From Breviolum minutum Mf 1.05b.01 (Eukaryota; Sar; Dinophyceae; Suessiales; Symbiodiniaceae): 64,000 nt of DNA. How positions within the stretch are numbered: the stretch's first letter is position 1; every line of letters begins with the position of its first letter. Under the pieces are notes generated by a model that did no database searches, was not told where the DNA came from, and saw only the letters and a program-made list of their open reading frames with translations. The stretch covers positions 100,702-164,701 of the forward strand of contig DF239764.1 of the NCBI GenBank assembly GCA_000507305.1, read 5' to 3'. Below, piece after piece: positions 34,687 to 47,355 of the stretch. Made by a program: the position numbers and the translations under genes.

Positions 34687-36369
34687 CTGGAAGTGGCAAC
34701 GGGAGGAATTAAAACTCACAGCGTTTGGTTATGGCTTTAGCTTTCCAGTAACAGCGGATTTTTTTGAAATCATTTGTGGCTTAGGATGTTTAGGATAGTC
34801 TAGGTGCCCATGCATTTGCACCATAAAATGTAGGATGATATAGGTATACGCCATTGGTTCTGCACTGCTTTGGGGGACCTGAGGCCATCCTGCCCCAGGC
34901 CATCGGTAATGGAATTCACCTGACCTGGCTACACCACCACCTAGATGCGAATATGAATTGAATACCAGAACATATGGGCTTATATCGCCCGTGAAAGGGT
35001 GAACACAGCCAACACCAAAGCCTTGAAGCTTGTCTGGTGGCATTGCGATACCTCACTCACAGCAATTCATGCTCTTTCGAGCCAAGGTTTTCCAAACTGA
35101 AGTGTCGGGAGGTTTTGAGATGCTCCCGCTGACAAACTGACGTGGCAAGGGATGTATCACGTTTTCCAACTTTGAGTGTCCTGCTTAAAAAAAAAATCCG
35201 AGATATCCATTGGTAGGTTTCTTTAAACTATATGCAAAATCAAGTCATGTCAAATCCGCCACTGGCCGTCCCAGCTACCATCGTAAAGCCACTATTGGCG
35301 TTGCCCGCTTGCCGTCTCTCGACGCACTTGCAGCCAATCTTACTTCTGCAGCCACCTGTCCAAGTCCAAAACCCGGACTAAACCTAGGAACCGCCTGAAA
35401 ATGATGGATATTGGATGATATTGGTGCGTATGGCTGATACATGGATACAAATAGAAGACTTGAAAAACACAATTTTTCCAAACCAGGCGACAGTCTGACA
35501 AATTTGGGGTGGCCGAGAGTGCTGCTCCCAATCAAGTTGCATTGTCGCATCTCAACCCACACAGGAGGAATCGGAGCCCAAACCAAACTATCCACACATT
35601 GCAGTAAAGATGCTGAATTTGGCACATTTTAGCACCTATCGGATCCAATTTTGTCAATTTTTCAGTTGAGCTAAGGTATAATATTTTACAGTAAACTGGC
35701 CATTAAAGAAACAACTTGGCGCAAACAAAAAGCAAAGGCCTTCATCACCATAGATATATTTACCACGATGGCCACCTGATCAGCGTCACCCAAAAATGTT
35801 GGCCATTGTTCTGCACTTGATGGGTATTGAGGAAACACGGGCGAAAAATGTTGCTTTCTCAATCCTAGTCTTTGTCATACCCCTGTCCAAGGACTAAAGG
35901 CATCAGGGTTTCAATATTCCTTTGGGCTCGGCTAGCTAGATAATGCTAGGTACATATATATATATATATTATATATATGGATGGATGGAACAATTAGAGA
36001 CAGAACGCATCCGTTGCACAATATCATCTCATGCTGCAAGATCCACGAATTTACAAATCATGAGCGCTAAGAGTCTTACCTTGTCTCTATATACAAGCAA
36101 TTTCCCCTGGTAGTAACCTGCACACTTGGCTGGCAAACTGGGGGAGCAACCAAAAAGAAATTTGGGAGCCTGCCACCCTTGCCCGAAAATGATGATTGGA
36201 TATTGGTTTCAATTTTAACCAGAAACCACAGGAAACCACTACATTTGGGGCGGTTAATCTGTTGCACAGTCAAGTGACTGCCACGCGATCCGCAGGGTTT
36301 CAAGGCCGACGAAGCCTTTACTGTGCACTGCTCACAAAGCATATAGCGCCAGTGATAACCTTGCGGGAT

Positions 36370-36540
36370 TCAAACTGTTGGGGTTCTCTGAGATCTTGAA
36401 TCTTTGAAAGGTCTACAAGTTGACTTTGATAAATCCATATGATCAAAAGTCAGTTCGATATTGGATGCATTGCCAGTGACTGAGCTGTGGCAATCGGAGA
36501 TCTGGAAATCCGACTGAACAACTTGACAAGTCCCACACCG
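36370..36540 (-). CDS. Terminal exon, unknown gene
   Basis: Acceptor TTATTGCAAACAG|C, 56 codons to TGA: RCGTCQVVQSDFQISDC, then TGNASNIELTFDHMDL and a basic tail. Four cysteines, no known family. Confidence 0.5.
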   Translation of the reverse strand, partial: RCGTCQVVQSDFQISDCHSSVTGNASNIELTFDHMDLSKSTCRPFKDSRSQRTPTV

Positions 36541-36773
36541 CTGTTTGCAATAAATCCAGCGAAACATATCTATCTCTCTTATTTGACTGCCAATCTTACA
36601 TTCATCGACAAACCTGTACACTTCCAGTAACAGTTCAGGATCTGCTTTACAAACTTAAATCAATTTTCCCAGTTTCCCACCAAAATCAAGGGCCACTATG
36701 ACAAGTACAAATCATGTACATGAACATGCTATACTCATCCCAATGCTCATCCGAGTTCCCCCGTTTCGGGCAC

Positions 36774-36870
36774 CTGTGAGTCCCCAACCATAGTTATGCC
36801 ATCGTCCAGTACCATGAGCATCAGAAGGGCACAGGGAATGAGTAGCGTTGCCAGAATGTTCAATGCGAGC
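36774..36870 (-). CDS. Transmembrane-segment exon
   Basis: Acceptor GGCACCTGAG|G, donor GACTCACAG|GTGCCC. ALNILATLLIPCALLMLMV is a membrane helix followed by DDGITMVGDSQ. It may belong to the gene ending at 36,370. Confidence 0.45.
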
Positions 36871-37015
36871 CTCAGGTGCCAAATATATCAAATATTGGGA
36901 GTCGAATCCAAACAGGTGACATGGCTTCAACTCAACACCTGTTACTGCGAATGTATGTGTGTGCTATGATATGTGTATGCGTATCTGCATGTGGTACACG
37001 TGTTTGTAAAAAAAA

Positions 37016-37521
37016 ATATATATACATATATATATGCTTGAGCATGAGCATTACGTAATATTTTATACCGCGTCGCCTAAATTACCCCTGCAAACCAAAT
37101 TGTTTTTTTTTGGAAACCCAAGGACGCTCCAGAACGCCTAGCTATACAAGCATCAGCAAATTGCATCAAATTGCAACAACCACACAACCTTGACTTTCTA
37201 GACATGAAACTTGAATTTCTCCACTAAACATCATTGCAGTGGGTATTTGTATGATCGGTTCCTCGTGTTCGCTATGATTCTGATTCATCAGTGAATCTGG
37301 GCAAATTCTTATGTGTGACCATCCCCCGCACCATATCACCATCTTACCTGCTCAGTTATAGTAACCCAGGAAACTGACCTGTATGCCTGTGCAGTGCCTC
37401 AGCATACTTAGTTGGAGAGAATTTCCATCGCAAAAAAAAAAATACTTTACTTCGAGTGATCCCCACCATGACATGTTGGGTGGAGGTTGTCAGGTGAGGG
37501 TTGTCATTGAGAATATGATGG
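37016..37521. other. Unassigned, next to the assembly gap
   Basis: (TA)n at about 37,016-37,035; no exon recognised. Confidence 0.5.
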
Positions 37522-38256
37522 NNNNNNNNNNNNNNNNNNNNNNNNNNNNNNNNNNNNNNNNNNNNNNNNNNNNNNNNNNNNNNNNNNNNNNNNNNNNNNN
37601 NNNNNNNNNNNNNNNNNNNNNNNNNNNNNNNNNNNNNNNNNNNNNNNNNNNNNNNNNNNNNNNNNNNNNNNNNNNNNNNNNNNNNNNNNNNNNNNNNNNN
37701 NNNNNNNNNNNNNNNNNNNNNNNNNNNNNNNNNNNNNNNNNNNNNNNNNNNNNNNNNNNNNNNNNNNNNNNNNNNNNNNNNNNNNNNNNNNNNNNNNNNN
37801 NNNNNNNNNNNNNNNNNNNNNNNNNNNNNNNNNNNNNNNNNNNNNNNNNNNNNNNNNNNNNNNNNNNNNNNNNNNNNNNNNNNNNNNNNNNNNNNNNNNN
37901 NNNNNNNNNNNNNNNNNNNNNNNNNNNNNNNNNNNNNNNNNNNNNNNNNNNNNNNNNNNNNNNNNNNNNNNNNNNNNNNNNNNNNNNNNNNNNNNNNNNN
38001 NNNNNNNNNNNNNNNNNNNNNNNNNNNNNNNNNNNNNNNNNNNNNNNNNNNNNNNNNNNNNNNNNNNNNNNNNNNNNNNNNNNNNNNNNNNNNNNNNNNN
38101 NNNNNNNNNNNNNNNNNNNNNNNNNNNNNNNNNNNNNNNNNNNNNNNNNNNNNNNNNNNNNNNNNNNNNNNNNNNNNNNNNNNNNNNNNNNNNNNNNNNN
38201 NNNNNNNNNNNNNNNNNNNNNNNNNNNNNNNNNNNNNNNNNNNNNNNNNNNNNNNN
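37522..38256. other. Assembly gap (735 N)
   Basis: Run of N. Its right edge is the minisatellite below, so the array itself probably caused the gap. Long open frames across it are artefacts. Confidence 0.99.
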
Positions 38257-38412
38257 GCGGTTGGGGTCCGGGACCGCCACACTGAACTCACGAGCTCGCG
38301 GTTGGGGTCCGGCACGCCACACACACTGAACTCACAGGATCGCGGTTGAGGTCCGGCAGGCCACACGGAACTCACAAGATCGTGGTTGGGGTCCGGCACG
38401 CCACACTGAACT
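38257..38412. repeat. GC-rich minisatellite, about 40-45-bp unit
   Basis: Four units built on GCGGTTGGGGTCCGGCACG + CCACACTGAACTCACAGGATC, each slightly different, truncated at the gap. On the minus strand it translates as repeats of VPDPNRELVSSVW, but no gene context supports coding. Confidence 0.9.
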
Positions 38413-39659
38413 CGCAGAGGAGGAGTACGGGAGGAGGAGAAGAGACTGACATAAAATCTAACAACCCTCACCTGACAGGTGGGGAAAAAAAAAGCAAAAG
38501 TTCAACCGATCAGAAGGTGATCTATCCATGCTTAGTAGGATGGAGTCTGGATAGGATCAAGAGACTGTGAAAGCTACCGGAAGCAAGGCCAACCAAACCA
38601 CCAGCATCTTCCAAACCTGCCCAAAGTCACATGCTGTCCCGATTCAGAACTCACCAGGCTGAACTAAGCAAATTCTGTAGAATTCTGTAAGGAGTATGCT
38701 GTCCTAATAACCATCACTTCTGGTGAGGTCATACTTTTTTAACTTAACAGGAATAATATGAATATATATAATTAAATACTATATATATATATATACATAT
38801 ACATGAATCCTGGAACGAACTACTAGGATCTGTCTTCAGATGCAAAAGGATGGTCAGCCAGCAATGTATACAAAAAAGGCTTTGAAAGTCACGGGGTTTC
38901 ACAATCTCAAGCCCCGAAGCATACGTGAGTCAGCCCAAAGGAAAGGAATATGGTTATATGGTCGTGCATGAGCTTATCCATCGTGTTGGTATAATCATGG
39001 CCGTTCTAAACTTTGATGTCAAACTGTACAATTGCCTTCTATTTAGAGCTAGCTGCCTAGCTGCCCTAGTCACTAGCTACTCACATATTAAAGAACCAAC
39101 ATTGACAATATGTGGCCCTGATTGTACAACGAAGCAACTCTGAATCAACTTCCACATGCAAAATGCTTTTGAAGCTGAACATGTATATTAATGAAACTGT
39201 GTACACGCTCCAATTTGCTTACAATCTTGCAATCACTGGAAACAAAACACCTCCTACAAACGGACTGCAGCTAACTATATAATACCGAAATGTATCATTG
39301 CTGATGTAGGTGATCTGGTGGAGACAAAAACACTTGCAAACCAAACTATATCTTTATTCGACTCGACTCGTTGTTTCTACCGTCTGACAAAACTAATCAT
39401 GTTCTTCGTCAATAAAGTAGCCTTTGTATGTAAAAATAAAGGCTCACCACCCCATACGGCCTACGCTTTAGCTCTATTATATAAGTAGGGCTCAAATTTT
39501 GTTGGATCAGCAAAATGGACTTAGCAATTGAGAATGGGATCCAGTTTGCAGTCGCTTTTCTGTAATGGTGCGCCACAACCATACCAGCAATGCCACATAC
39601 AAATATGTAATATGTACATCAAACAGTGATTGAACCTCTTATCATGAGTAATCACTACT
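38413..39659. other. Unassigned
   Basis: AT-rich, with a (TA)n tract at about 38,760-38,800. No exon accepted. Confidence 0.5.
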
Positions 39660-39747
39660 TCACCCTCGCAGGCCCTGGATCCAATCCAAAGAAAGTCTCT
39701 TCAAATCTGCCTCCAAGTTCTCAAACCACGTGCATCCCAATTCAAGG
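39660..39747 (-). CDS. Terminal exon, helical C-terminus
   Basis: Acceptor GACTGGCTCAAG|C, 28 codons LELGCTWFENLEADLKRLSL and DWIQGLRG to TGA. It may close the transporter gene or a separate gene. An upstream exon lies at about 39,923-40,070, but two frames compete. Confidence 0.45.
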
Positions 39748-41952
39748 CTTGAGCCAGTCAAGGGATAGCGATTAGAAAAACCAGCATCCGAATCTGTTTG
39801 GCTCAGTTCAGGAGGTATATTAGCCATATGGTTGGTTGTCAAAATCTTGGTTCCTGGATTGGGTCCTAATACCTCATTTCCATTGGGGCCCGCTTCATAA
39901 GTATCTTGTGAGCTTACCATACCTTCATTTTAGCAAAATCTAGGATAAAGTAAATTTTGTGTGGCAGGCGCAGTAGCGCAGACCTTTTTCTGGCTTCGCT
40001 GCTACCAGTGCTGTCATACCACTGACCTCCTCTCGCTTTTCTCGCTTGTGTCTTGGTGGCTTGCTTGAAATACCCATGGATTGGTNTTTTCACCCATGTT
40101 GAAAACCAAAACGGCTGCAAAACACAACCACAATGAACGATACCAGAAAAGGTTTTCAAAACTAATCTCTGCATATTGACTGAGCAATGTTCACCATATC
40201 ATAGTTCTACTAGCGCCACGCTAGCGCTATGCTAGCCCCTAGCTTGTGAACTGTGTGATTTCCTATGGGGCCGGCTTCATAGCGAAGATGTAAAATCAAC
40301 TTTTCAATTCCAATTGGGCCCACTTTATATAATCCTTTAGACCGGGAATTTTGAACGCCAGCCATGTACCCAGTGTCAGTGACCCAACTGTTGATACTGC
40401 AAGTAAGTGTGATACATTATATACCATTTAATGGTTTTATGTAAAAACATGTTTAAAATAACATATACTGTACAAACATATATAAAAACATATGTAACGA
40501 TGATATTCATACCATCATCTATGTCCGTTTTTTCTGAAATCATGGTAGTTTTATATAATTAGAGTGCCATCTGATTCTCTAATGTGGAAGAGAATCTGAC
40601 AACTGTGCTGCCACAAATGCCAAGCGCCTTTCTTTTTGTAAAAAAACAAGTGCAGTTTCAAATATTTGTTACATTGTAACAAAACAAACAGTCCGGATTT
40701 GGCTTTCATACAACAACTCCAAATGCAAAGGGATTGCCGTACTGATTGAACTTCTAATGCGAGGACAAACATTTGCGCAATATGCGATATGCTCAATGCT
40801 GGCATAGTGTCATGTTGGGTTTCATTCCATCACCTACGTATTCGCACAGCTTGACCATGGACCTCATGGATGTCCCGCCACTTCAAAATTAGTGTTCAAG
40901 ATCTAGTTCCGAACCTTGCAAGACAAGGTGTTTTTGATTCAAAGTAAGGAACCACCCAACACTGCAATATACTTCGAGTGTTTGTTATTGAAGGTTGAGC
41001 TCTTGACATGCTCAGTAAATCTTGGTTGGCATTCAGTCCTATGCGCTGTGACCTAGAAGAAATAATGACAGTATTTCAACTATGCTGCTATGCCAGCAAA
41101 TCTTAATACCATGAGTGAAATAGGTTGAACAAACACCACTTTGACATCAAGTTCCTGTCATTTGATTTGGAGATTCAAGTTGCATTGTTTTGAGGACGCC
41201 TTCAACCTATGCATGATAAACTCCCTAGACTTACCCGCCAAAGAAACTGTCGGAGGCTTTCGGAGCATCATCTTAATTCCATTCTAACCATCTGACAATT
41301 TATGACAATTTGCAAAAAAAACAGGTTCCTTCCCTCTTCTTACACGCAAACGTCCCGATCTCCCGAGAGAAAACTCCTCTGTTTCTTCTTCAATCATCTC
41401 CTCAGCATCCTCCTCCGCTCGGGCCTGTGGTACTATGTGGTGCTTGCGGTGCTGGTTTGGGGATGCTTCTGCAGCCTACTCGTTGTCAAGTAGCCACGGA
41501 ACACAATCCACCAATCACCAAAAATATCCAAAAATTACTTGAGATGACTAAACCTTCCTAGTGCTAATCATGTAGGCAAGTGGAAGCCCAGGGCATGCAT
41601 TGCAAGTGTCTATCAGCATTGAAAGAAAAACAACGAGACTATGCAGCGAAAATTGTTTATAAATGTGGACTTGTTGATTTCCATCTCCGAAAGGTACTTC
41701 AATCAGCAATGGTGAGCCCTATATTCCATCACGCCTCCAATCATTGATCAATGAATGTCCCTTGATTGGGAGACCATGGCTTATCTTGGCAGCCAACAAC
41801 ATCCCCCAAAAGCAACCTAGATAACTTCATTTGCGGGCTTGCGGAAACTTGGGTCTTGAACGAATTTCATTTACCTCTAGCCTGTCTCAAGTTCTGGTCC
41901 AGTTTTGACTTGTGAGCTAGCATGAACCGCTGCCAGGAATCCGATCATCAAC

Positions 41953-42063
41953 CTGTTTTTGACGAAACTTGTGGGTTCCATGCCTGTCATGTAGATGAAG
42001 AACAAGTCAAAAGGCGTGCATTCATAAGCCTTTGTTCCAACCAATGTCTTTAACTCTGAAGGC
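41953..42063 (-). CDS. Internal exon, unknown
   Basis: Acceptor GGGGTCTTTAG|G, donor AAAAACAG|GTTGAT. PSELKTLVGTKAYECTPFDL and FFIYMTGMEPTSFVKN. It lies downstream of the transporter exons on the same strand. Confidence 0.45.
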
Positions 42064-42833
42064 CTAAAGACCCCAGAAAACCAAATCCTGACCTTAATAT
42101 CCACCTTTACCAGGACAGTTCATGTGTTGGCTTACCAGAGGGCTTTGAACTTCAACCAGTCATGGGGCACCGAACGTTAATGAAGGCTAAGGCTGCAGTG
42201 GCACCCATAAGACCAGCACCTCCATCATGCCGTGTCGTAAGTCGTGGTGCCAGAAATGGCATGTTTGAAGAAAACAAAGCAAGGAAACAATGGCGGTGAC
42301 ACATATCTTACATCCAAACATCGCAGGAGAGGCATATACTCTAATACTAGCTGTTGCTGGCTTGGGTGAGGGCCATCATTCTTGTAACATCTTATAACCA
42401 CTCTCTCGAGTTGCCAAAATGTCATTGTTATTCAAACATCTCGCAAACAAGTATAAACCTTTCTCAATGGTTCAACATGTAGGTCAATGTGTTGTCTTTG
42501 TAGAAGTAAAATATGCTGATACGTTCAAGTAGCGTCAATTAACCTCCTGTCGTCTTTTCCGTTGTTGTTTTTGTTGAAATGGCAACGCTCCTCCATTGTC
42601 CAAAGTTGAACTTAGACTTAAACGTCGCAACATGTGAAACTGTTCGATGGTATTGAACAAGTATGGCAAGGATCATGGAGGTATGGTGCCCAACAATGGA
42701 TGGTTTCCCTTCACTGGCTGTTGGTACAGTACCATACAGGGATCTAGAAGATTGTGGCAATATGTGATCATCATTTCTGGAAACACGCCGTAATGACACA
42801 AGAAGCGGCTAGAACTCATTGTAATCGCTGTAC

Positions 42834-43407
42834 CTCCCACGGCTTGGTCATACGCGCAAGTAATAGTGGTGTGATACCTGAGAATGTTTGGAGAAACCAG
42901 TTGCCACCTCACTTTACCCAACCTGTTGCCATTCCAAAGACTTTGGAAAAAATGGCCACCAGGGCAACGAAGACCTCAGCAAAGTTGCCGGTGAAGCCAA
43001 ATGCAGCTTGAAGGGGGTGGTTTTAATAGTCCTTCCTTCCTAAGAAACCCACTTGTTTTACTTGTCTTTTGGATGGGAGTTGATTGTAATGTGTGCCAAG
43101 TCCAAGTCCGGTTTCAACTAGTGACAAAGTACTGCTGCACTAATGAAACACCTCCACAACTTGTCTTTACCAATTGATTGTGTGTCTTTGTGGTATCCCT
43201 CCCAAAAAAAAAACTTACAGTACATATCCAACAAGATTTCAAAGTAACCCTGCTTTGTAAAAAATGTCATGACCAATGTATTTGGATACAGGGATATGAC
43301 ATGATATACCTAATGACCTAGATATTTGCACACAAATTACATTTGTATCTAAGATATTATTGTATGATAAACGTATTGCCGCTGCCTCGTAAATCGAATA
43401 TCTTAAA

Positions 43408-43455
<48 letters not shown>

Positions 43456-46400
43456 TATTTCGAATAAAACCAGCAACGCTGAACATAATCCTAATCCCTT
43501 TAGTACTGCATTTCCTTCTTAAACATCCATCACAAACATTCACAAGAACATCAGGCACCTAAACACAGGACCGTGGAATTCCCTAAAATCTTTCCTTCCC
43601 TTCCGGACATGGAAATCAGCTTGTTCATCTTCAGTCATCTTCTTCTTTTATTTCGGGATCGGTTTTGTGGTATTCTAGTAACTTGGTGCCGTCTACATTG
43701 TCGGCCCCTTTGAAGACAACGGCTTTTCCATGCCGTTAAGCCGGCACTCGTCGCATGGCTGCAAGCGTTGATCAGGAAAGGCCTAATCATTGGCAAATAT
43801 AGACATCTGCATGCTATGATGTGTCCATATGCAAATGCGCTTGAAACCTCGCAGGCATCCTGCATTCGCCACAAACCTGAATGGTGACATACTGATAAAA
43901 ATCCAAGGTGTTCAGGCAAAATGCCGCACTGGCGAGGCCTCACAAATAGGTACAGTGGATGTTGCCGTTGTTGATCTGGTAGCCTGGCACGGGACATGAT
44001 ACATCTTGGGCATCCACAAGCATTAGCTATGAACATTCACAGGCAAAAAACAAATGCAATGCAGGAGTTCAAGGGTTGAAAATGGTCCAAAATAATGGCC
44101 CAAAAGCAACCAACTTTGTAAATTTGAATATTGAGATGCCACCTCCTAAAATGAACATGCCATTTCCCCAACCAGTTTTGATAGTTTTTGTTCACCAAAC
44201 TTCATCGAGTAGCCGAGCGCGAAGGAGATGGGATTCACAGCTAGGACCCCAAACAAACTCAACAAGCGACTAGAGCTTTGTCGAAGTGCTGTAGAAATAT
44301 CTTCTGCATCTCCGATGTACCGAAAGGCCATGGTGAACAAATAACCCTCGAAGCCAGCCACAAGAGTGAAACAAATGACATAGAGAGCTTGGCCTTACTT
44401 CCCACGAAAAAAGATATCAAGAGGAAACGAGAAACTGAAAACCTGTTTGGCCCAACGCACTCTAGGCCTTGAGTGGGGCCACAGTGACCACGCCATGCGA
44501 GTTTCACCAAAATGTCCACCAATTGGCCCAGATCAAAGGGGCTTTACTTTTTGGGTGCAAATAGTCTTCACTCATGATCTATGATCGCCTATCATTTGGA
44601 GTCACTTGGGGGTCAAACGTAAAGATCTTTCCTGATCGTTCCGAGCATCCACCTTTTGATTGCCAAAAGGGAGCCATTGCAGGAATGAGTCCAAGTGCAC
44701 AAATCCCAACAAGGATGGCAGATGTGCATTGAACTGCGCTGAAGATATTGAAGAGCCATCTTGGACAAGCAACTAAGGAAGAGGCAATCGATCCAAGTGG
44801 TACGGCAAGCATTGAGCAGGTATAAGCTACCCTCAGGGGTTGATGTTCTAACAAACGCAAAAACAAATTGTGGACATGAACCTCCGGTACCTAGACACGA
44901 CGGTTTGGAAAGAGGTACCATGGCGCTTGTGCTGTTCCTTTAATATTGTTTCTAGAAGTAGTTGTATGACGCTCACAAGCTCAGTCTATCTTACTACAGC
45001 ACCTTGCTTCCGGGTTTCACAAGAACAGATGTGACACATCACGTTTTATTGGCCAAGAGCTTCCAAAGACTTGATAACAAGAACAACTGCGGTAAATACA
45101 TGAAAAATCATGTGGATACATCCCACTACTATTTTCAGTAAACGAACTTGAAAAGGAAAGCTTTGGCTGGTTCTTCCACTCAGCCACCTGTAGACCTCCT
45201 TCCCAGCGGCACCAGTACATGAATCTGGATCCGTCATTTGTGCACCAATCTCTCCCAGTGAAGAAGCAACTCCATATTGGGCCACCTCCGCCATGATTGC
45301 TAAGATCAAGGGGACCACCATCTGTCGAGGTACTGCAACACCTTCCAAGCAACCCGAAACGCTCGAAGCACCGATGGAATCCGACGTCTCTGAGCTCTCA
45401 GAATCCGACTCACCTTGGTCACCAACAAAAAAACGAGTTTTTTGGTAGGAATACAAAGCAAACAGTACACCAGAACACAAATAGAGGAAATGGATGAAAC
45501 GGTGTTTCCTTCTAGTATATATTTCTTAAGTAAGAAGAGCATCTTTACAGTGCAGTTTTTACACTATTTGATGTGATGCTAAAGGTAAGGTAATATTTTG
45601 TAGGTCTCTTTATCGTTTGAGTAGATTATAGTAGCTGACAGTGTAAACAGTACACATATATATACATATATGATAATATTTGATGTGAGTCAGAAATGAT
45701 TGAAATATGATTGAAATCCCTGTAAAGCTCTTGTAGGTCACAGTTTTCTTCCTTAACGACATCTTAAGGACAAAATGACAATCACTCGCTGTTTCAGATA
45801 TCTTCTCTCCAGTGTCTCGAAGTCCTGTTCCAAAGTGCATGATGCTGGACCAACTTGCGAGGCTGCAAAGCGAAAACAGTGTGTAAACGAGAAATAGGAC
45901 CTCGCATTCAACTGAGGATTAGGCACCATTGGGACCAGTACAATTTGATGGAAGGGGGATCAACAAGAACTCGAAATTACATGATGGCATCGAGAATGAA
46001 CACAGTGATTCCCAAACCCAAACAAACAAGTCAGTTAAGTATATGATTCATCATAGGTTCAGCATTGGCTTTCTGTCGTGGATGTGTTTCTTGGACAAAT
46101 GTGCATGTCTGAATTGATTGGCTCCCAGAAACAGATCTATGATCTATGCAAATCATCACATTTCACCGAGTTTCACCAAGCTCAAAAGAGATGAAACAAT
46201 AAACAGGTATTTTCGGAGGAATCCAACACTAATAAACCTTTTTGGGTGATGTCGTGTGCGGTTGCTATGATTTGCTAAAGCGGATGAGTAGACAACAAAA
46301 ATCCAGTCCGAGCAATTTACATCTGAAACCCTTTTCTGAACCTGGCCGAAGATTTACCTTCTGCTAGACTACTGAAAGAAAATGTTTAACATCCAAAACT

Positions 46401-47355
46401 CATCCGCGATGCTGGTTTTTCCAGCTAGCGAAGTTAGTTCTAACAAAAAGTGATGCTGTTGCACAAATTAGGCAGCAGTTGGTATGGTCAAAATATCAGT
46501 TTATAAAGAATTTCAACAACTATATAATCAAATCCGTACAGGTCAAAAGCAACATTCCAACAGGAATTTGTCGCCGGATTTGATGCTGATTTTTCCTGAG
46601 GCACTGAGATTGGAAAGCGCAGCTGGCCGGTGGTCGGATCCTGATCTTCCAATTGCCCAAGCAAACTAGTGATCAGGCTCGTGACGTCGGTGCCCGCACG
46701 CACTGTAGCTGTAAGCCAACCAGAGTAGTAGGTGGCGATCATGGGAAACAACAAATAGTTGGTGCAATTGCCAACGAGATAAGCCTGCAGAGTGTGTTTA
46801 AAGTTTTTGACGCTTTTTGACACGTGATTTATCTGTTTGATTTGGGCGGATTATCTTTGATGCCGAGCAAGTATGAGCAATTGTGACAACTAATGATGCA
46901 GCATGTGTTTCACCGAGCTGAACTTTCTAGGTATGAGGCTAGGATAATTCACGCAACCTGTGTGTACAAATATGCATTCTCTGGCATGCATGCACATGCC
47001 TACAGCAACGCACTACATCAAAAATATTTTGAATCGAGCCAATTCAGCAGCGAAGCAGGAATGGAAGCACCCACAAACACGGGATACTCAGGCGCGCCCA
47101 CGTACCAACATGCTGTCAAAACCGTTGCGGTGATCAAATTCACCGAGATTAGAACGGTGACTCCAATCTGCTCCTGCCTCAGGGATAGGCAATGTGGACA
47201 ACCAAGGTTCCATACTGCATACAGCATCCCAGTGACCATTCCAATAATTCCTTGCAGCATGGAAAACTGCCCATATCTCTCGCCACCATTCTGCAAAGTG
47301 GTATCATTGGCCATAGCATTGAACAGCCCCTGCGCCAAAAGAAAACCACATCCTG
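42834..47355 (-). CDS. Polytopic membrane transporter, SLC52 (riboflavin)-like
   Basis: SLC52 proteins are plasma-membrane riboflavin carriers with about 11 helices. Seven minus exons: 47,075-47,355, 46,624-46,784, 45,188-45,508, 44,653-44,831, 44,196-44,393, 42,923-43,006 and 42,834-42,877. The last six join without breaking phase; the first join depends on the donor chosen. Similar to the family are GNCTNYLLFPMIATYYSGWL (family D-C-T-S...F-L-P-F), an acidic cytosolic loop (GESDSESSETSDS) before the next helix, VAYTCSMLAVPLGSIASSLV (family VAYHLAATLSI.ANPL..LV), and the ALRQSSSRLLSLFG helix. Two extra exons (AFGFTGNFAEVFVALVAIFS, MATGITPLLLARMTKPWE) extend past the usual family end. One join uses a GC donor. 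The start exon and the final stop are not fixed. Some other carrier of the major-facilitator type remains possible. Confidence 0.62.
42923..43006 (-). CDS. Extra membrane exon after the SLC52-like core
   Basis: Acceptor CCTTCAAG|CT, donor GCAACAG|GTTGGG. AFGFTGNFAEVFVALVAIFS is hydrophobic. Its phase fits the exon ending at 44,196 and the next exon at 42,877. Confidence 0.5.
43408..43455. repeat. (ATG)16 microsatellite
   Basis: Sixteen perfect ATG units, in the intron between 44,196 and 43,006. Confidence 0.98.
44196..44393 (-). CDS. SLC52-like exon: last core helices
   Basis: Acceptor GGGAAGTAAG|GC, donor AAGTTTG|GTGAAC. LYVICFTLVAGFEGYLFTMA, GDAEDISTALRQSSSRLLSL, then FGVLAVNPISFALG. Confidence 0.55.
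44653..44831 (-). CDS. SLC52-like exon: middle helices
   Basis: Acceptor ACCCCTGAG|G, donor CAAAAG|GTGGAT. VAYTCSMLAVPLGSIASSLV and TSAILVGICALGLIPAMAPF, two membrane helices similar to the SLC52 second half. Confidence 0.62.
45188..45508 (-). CDS. SLC52-like exon: helix, acidic loop, helix
   Basis: Acceptor CTAGAAG|G, donor GTCTACAG|GTGGCT, 321 nt. FLYLCSGVLFALYSYQ helix, acidic Ser-rich loop, then QMVVPLILAIMAEVAQYGVA. Confidence 0.6.
46624..46784 (-). CDS. SLC52-like exon with the NCTN...FP segment
   Basis: Acceptor ACTCTGCAG|G. GNCTNYLLFPMIATYYSGWL, then TSLITSLLGQLEDQDPTTG. The 3' end is set at a GC donor (GGCCA|GCTGCG) because only that keeps phase with 45,508. Without it the frame stays open further. 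Confidence 0.55.
47075..47355 (-). CDS. SLC52-like exon, N-terminal helices
   Basis: Acceptor TAACGGTTGGAG|C. AGCGFLLAQGLFNAMAND, FSMLQGIIGMVTGMLYAVWN and VTVLISVNLITATVLTACW give two to three membrane helices. The donor is at 47,075 or 47,081. Confidence 0.5.

Noticed and set aside
37356..38471. Frames of 272-371 codons on both strands
   Set aside because: They run through the 735-N gap and the minisatellite.
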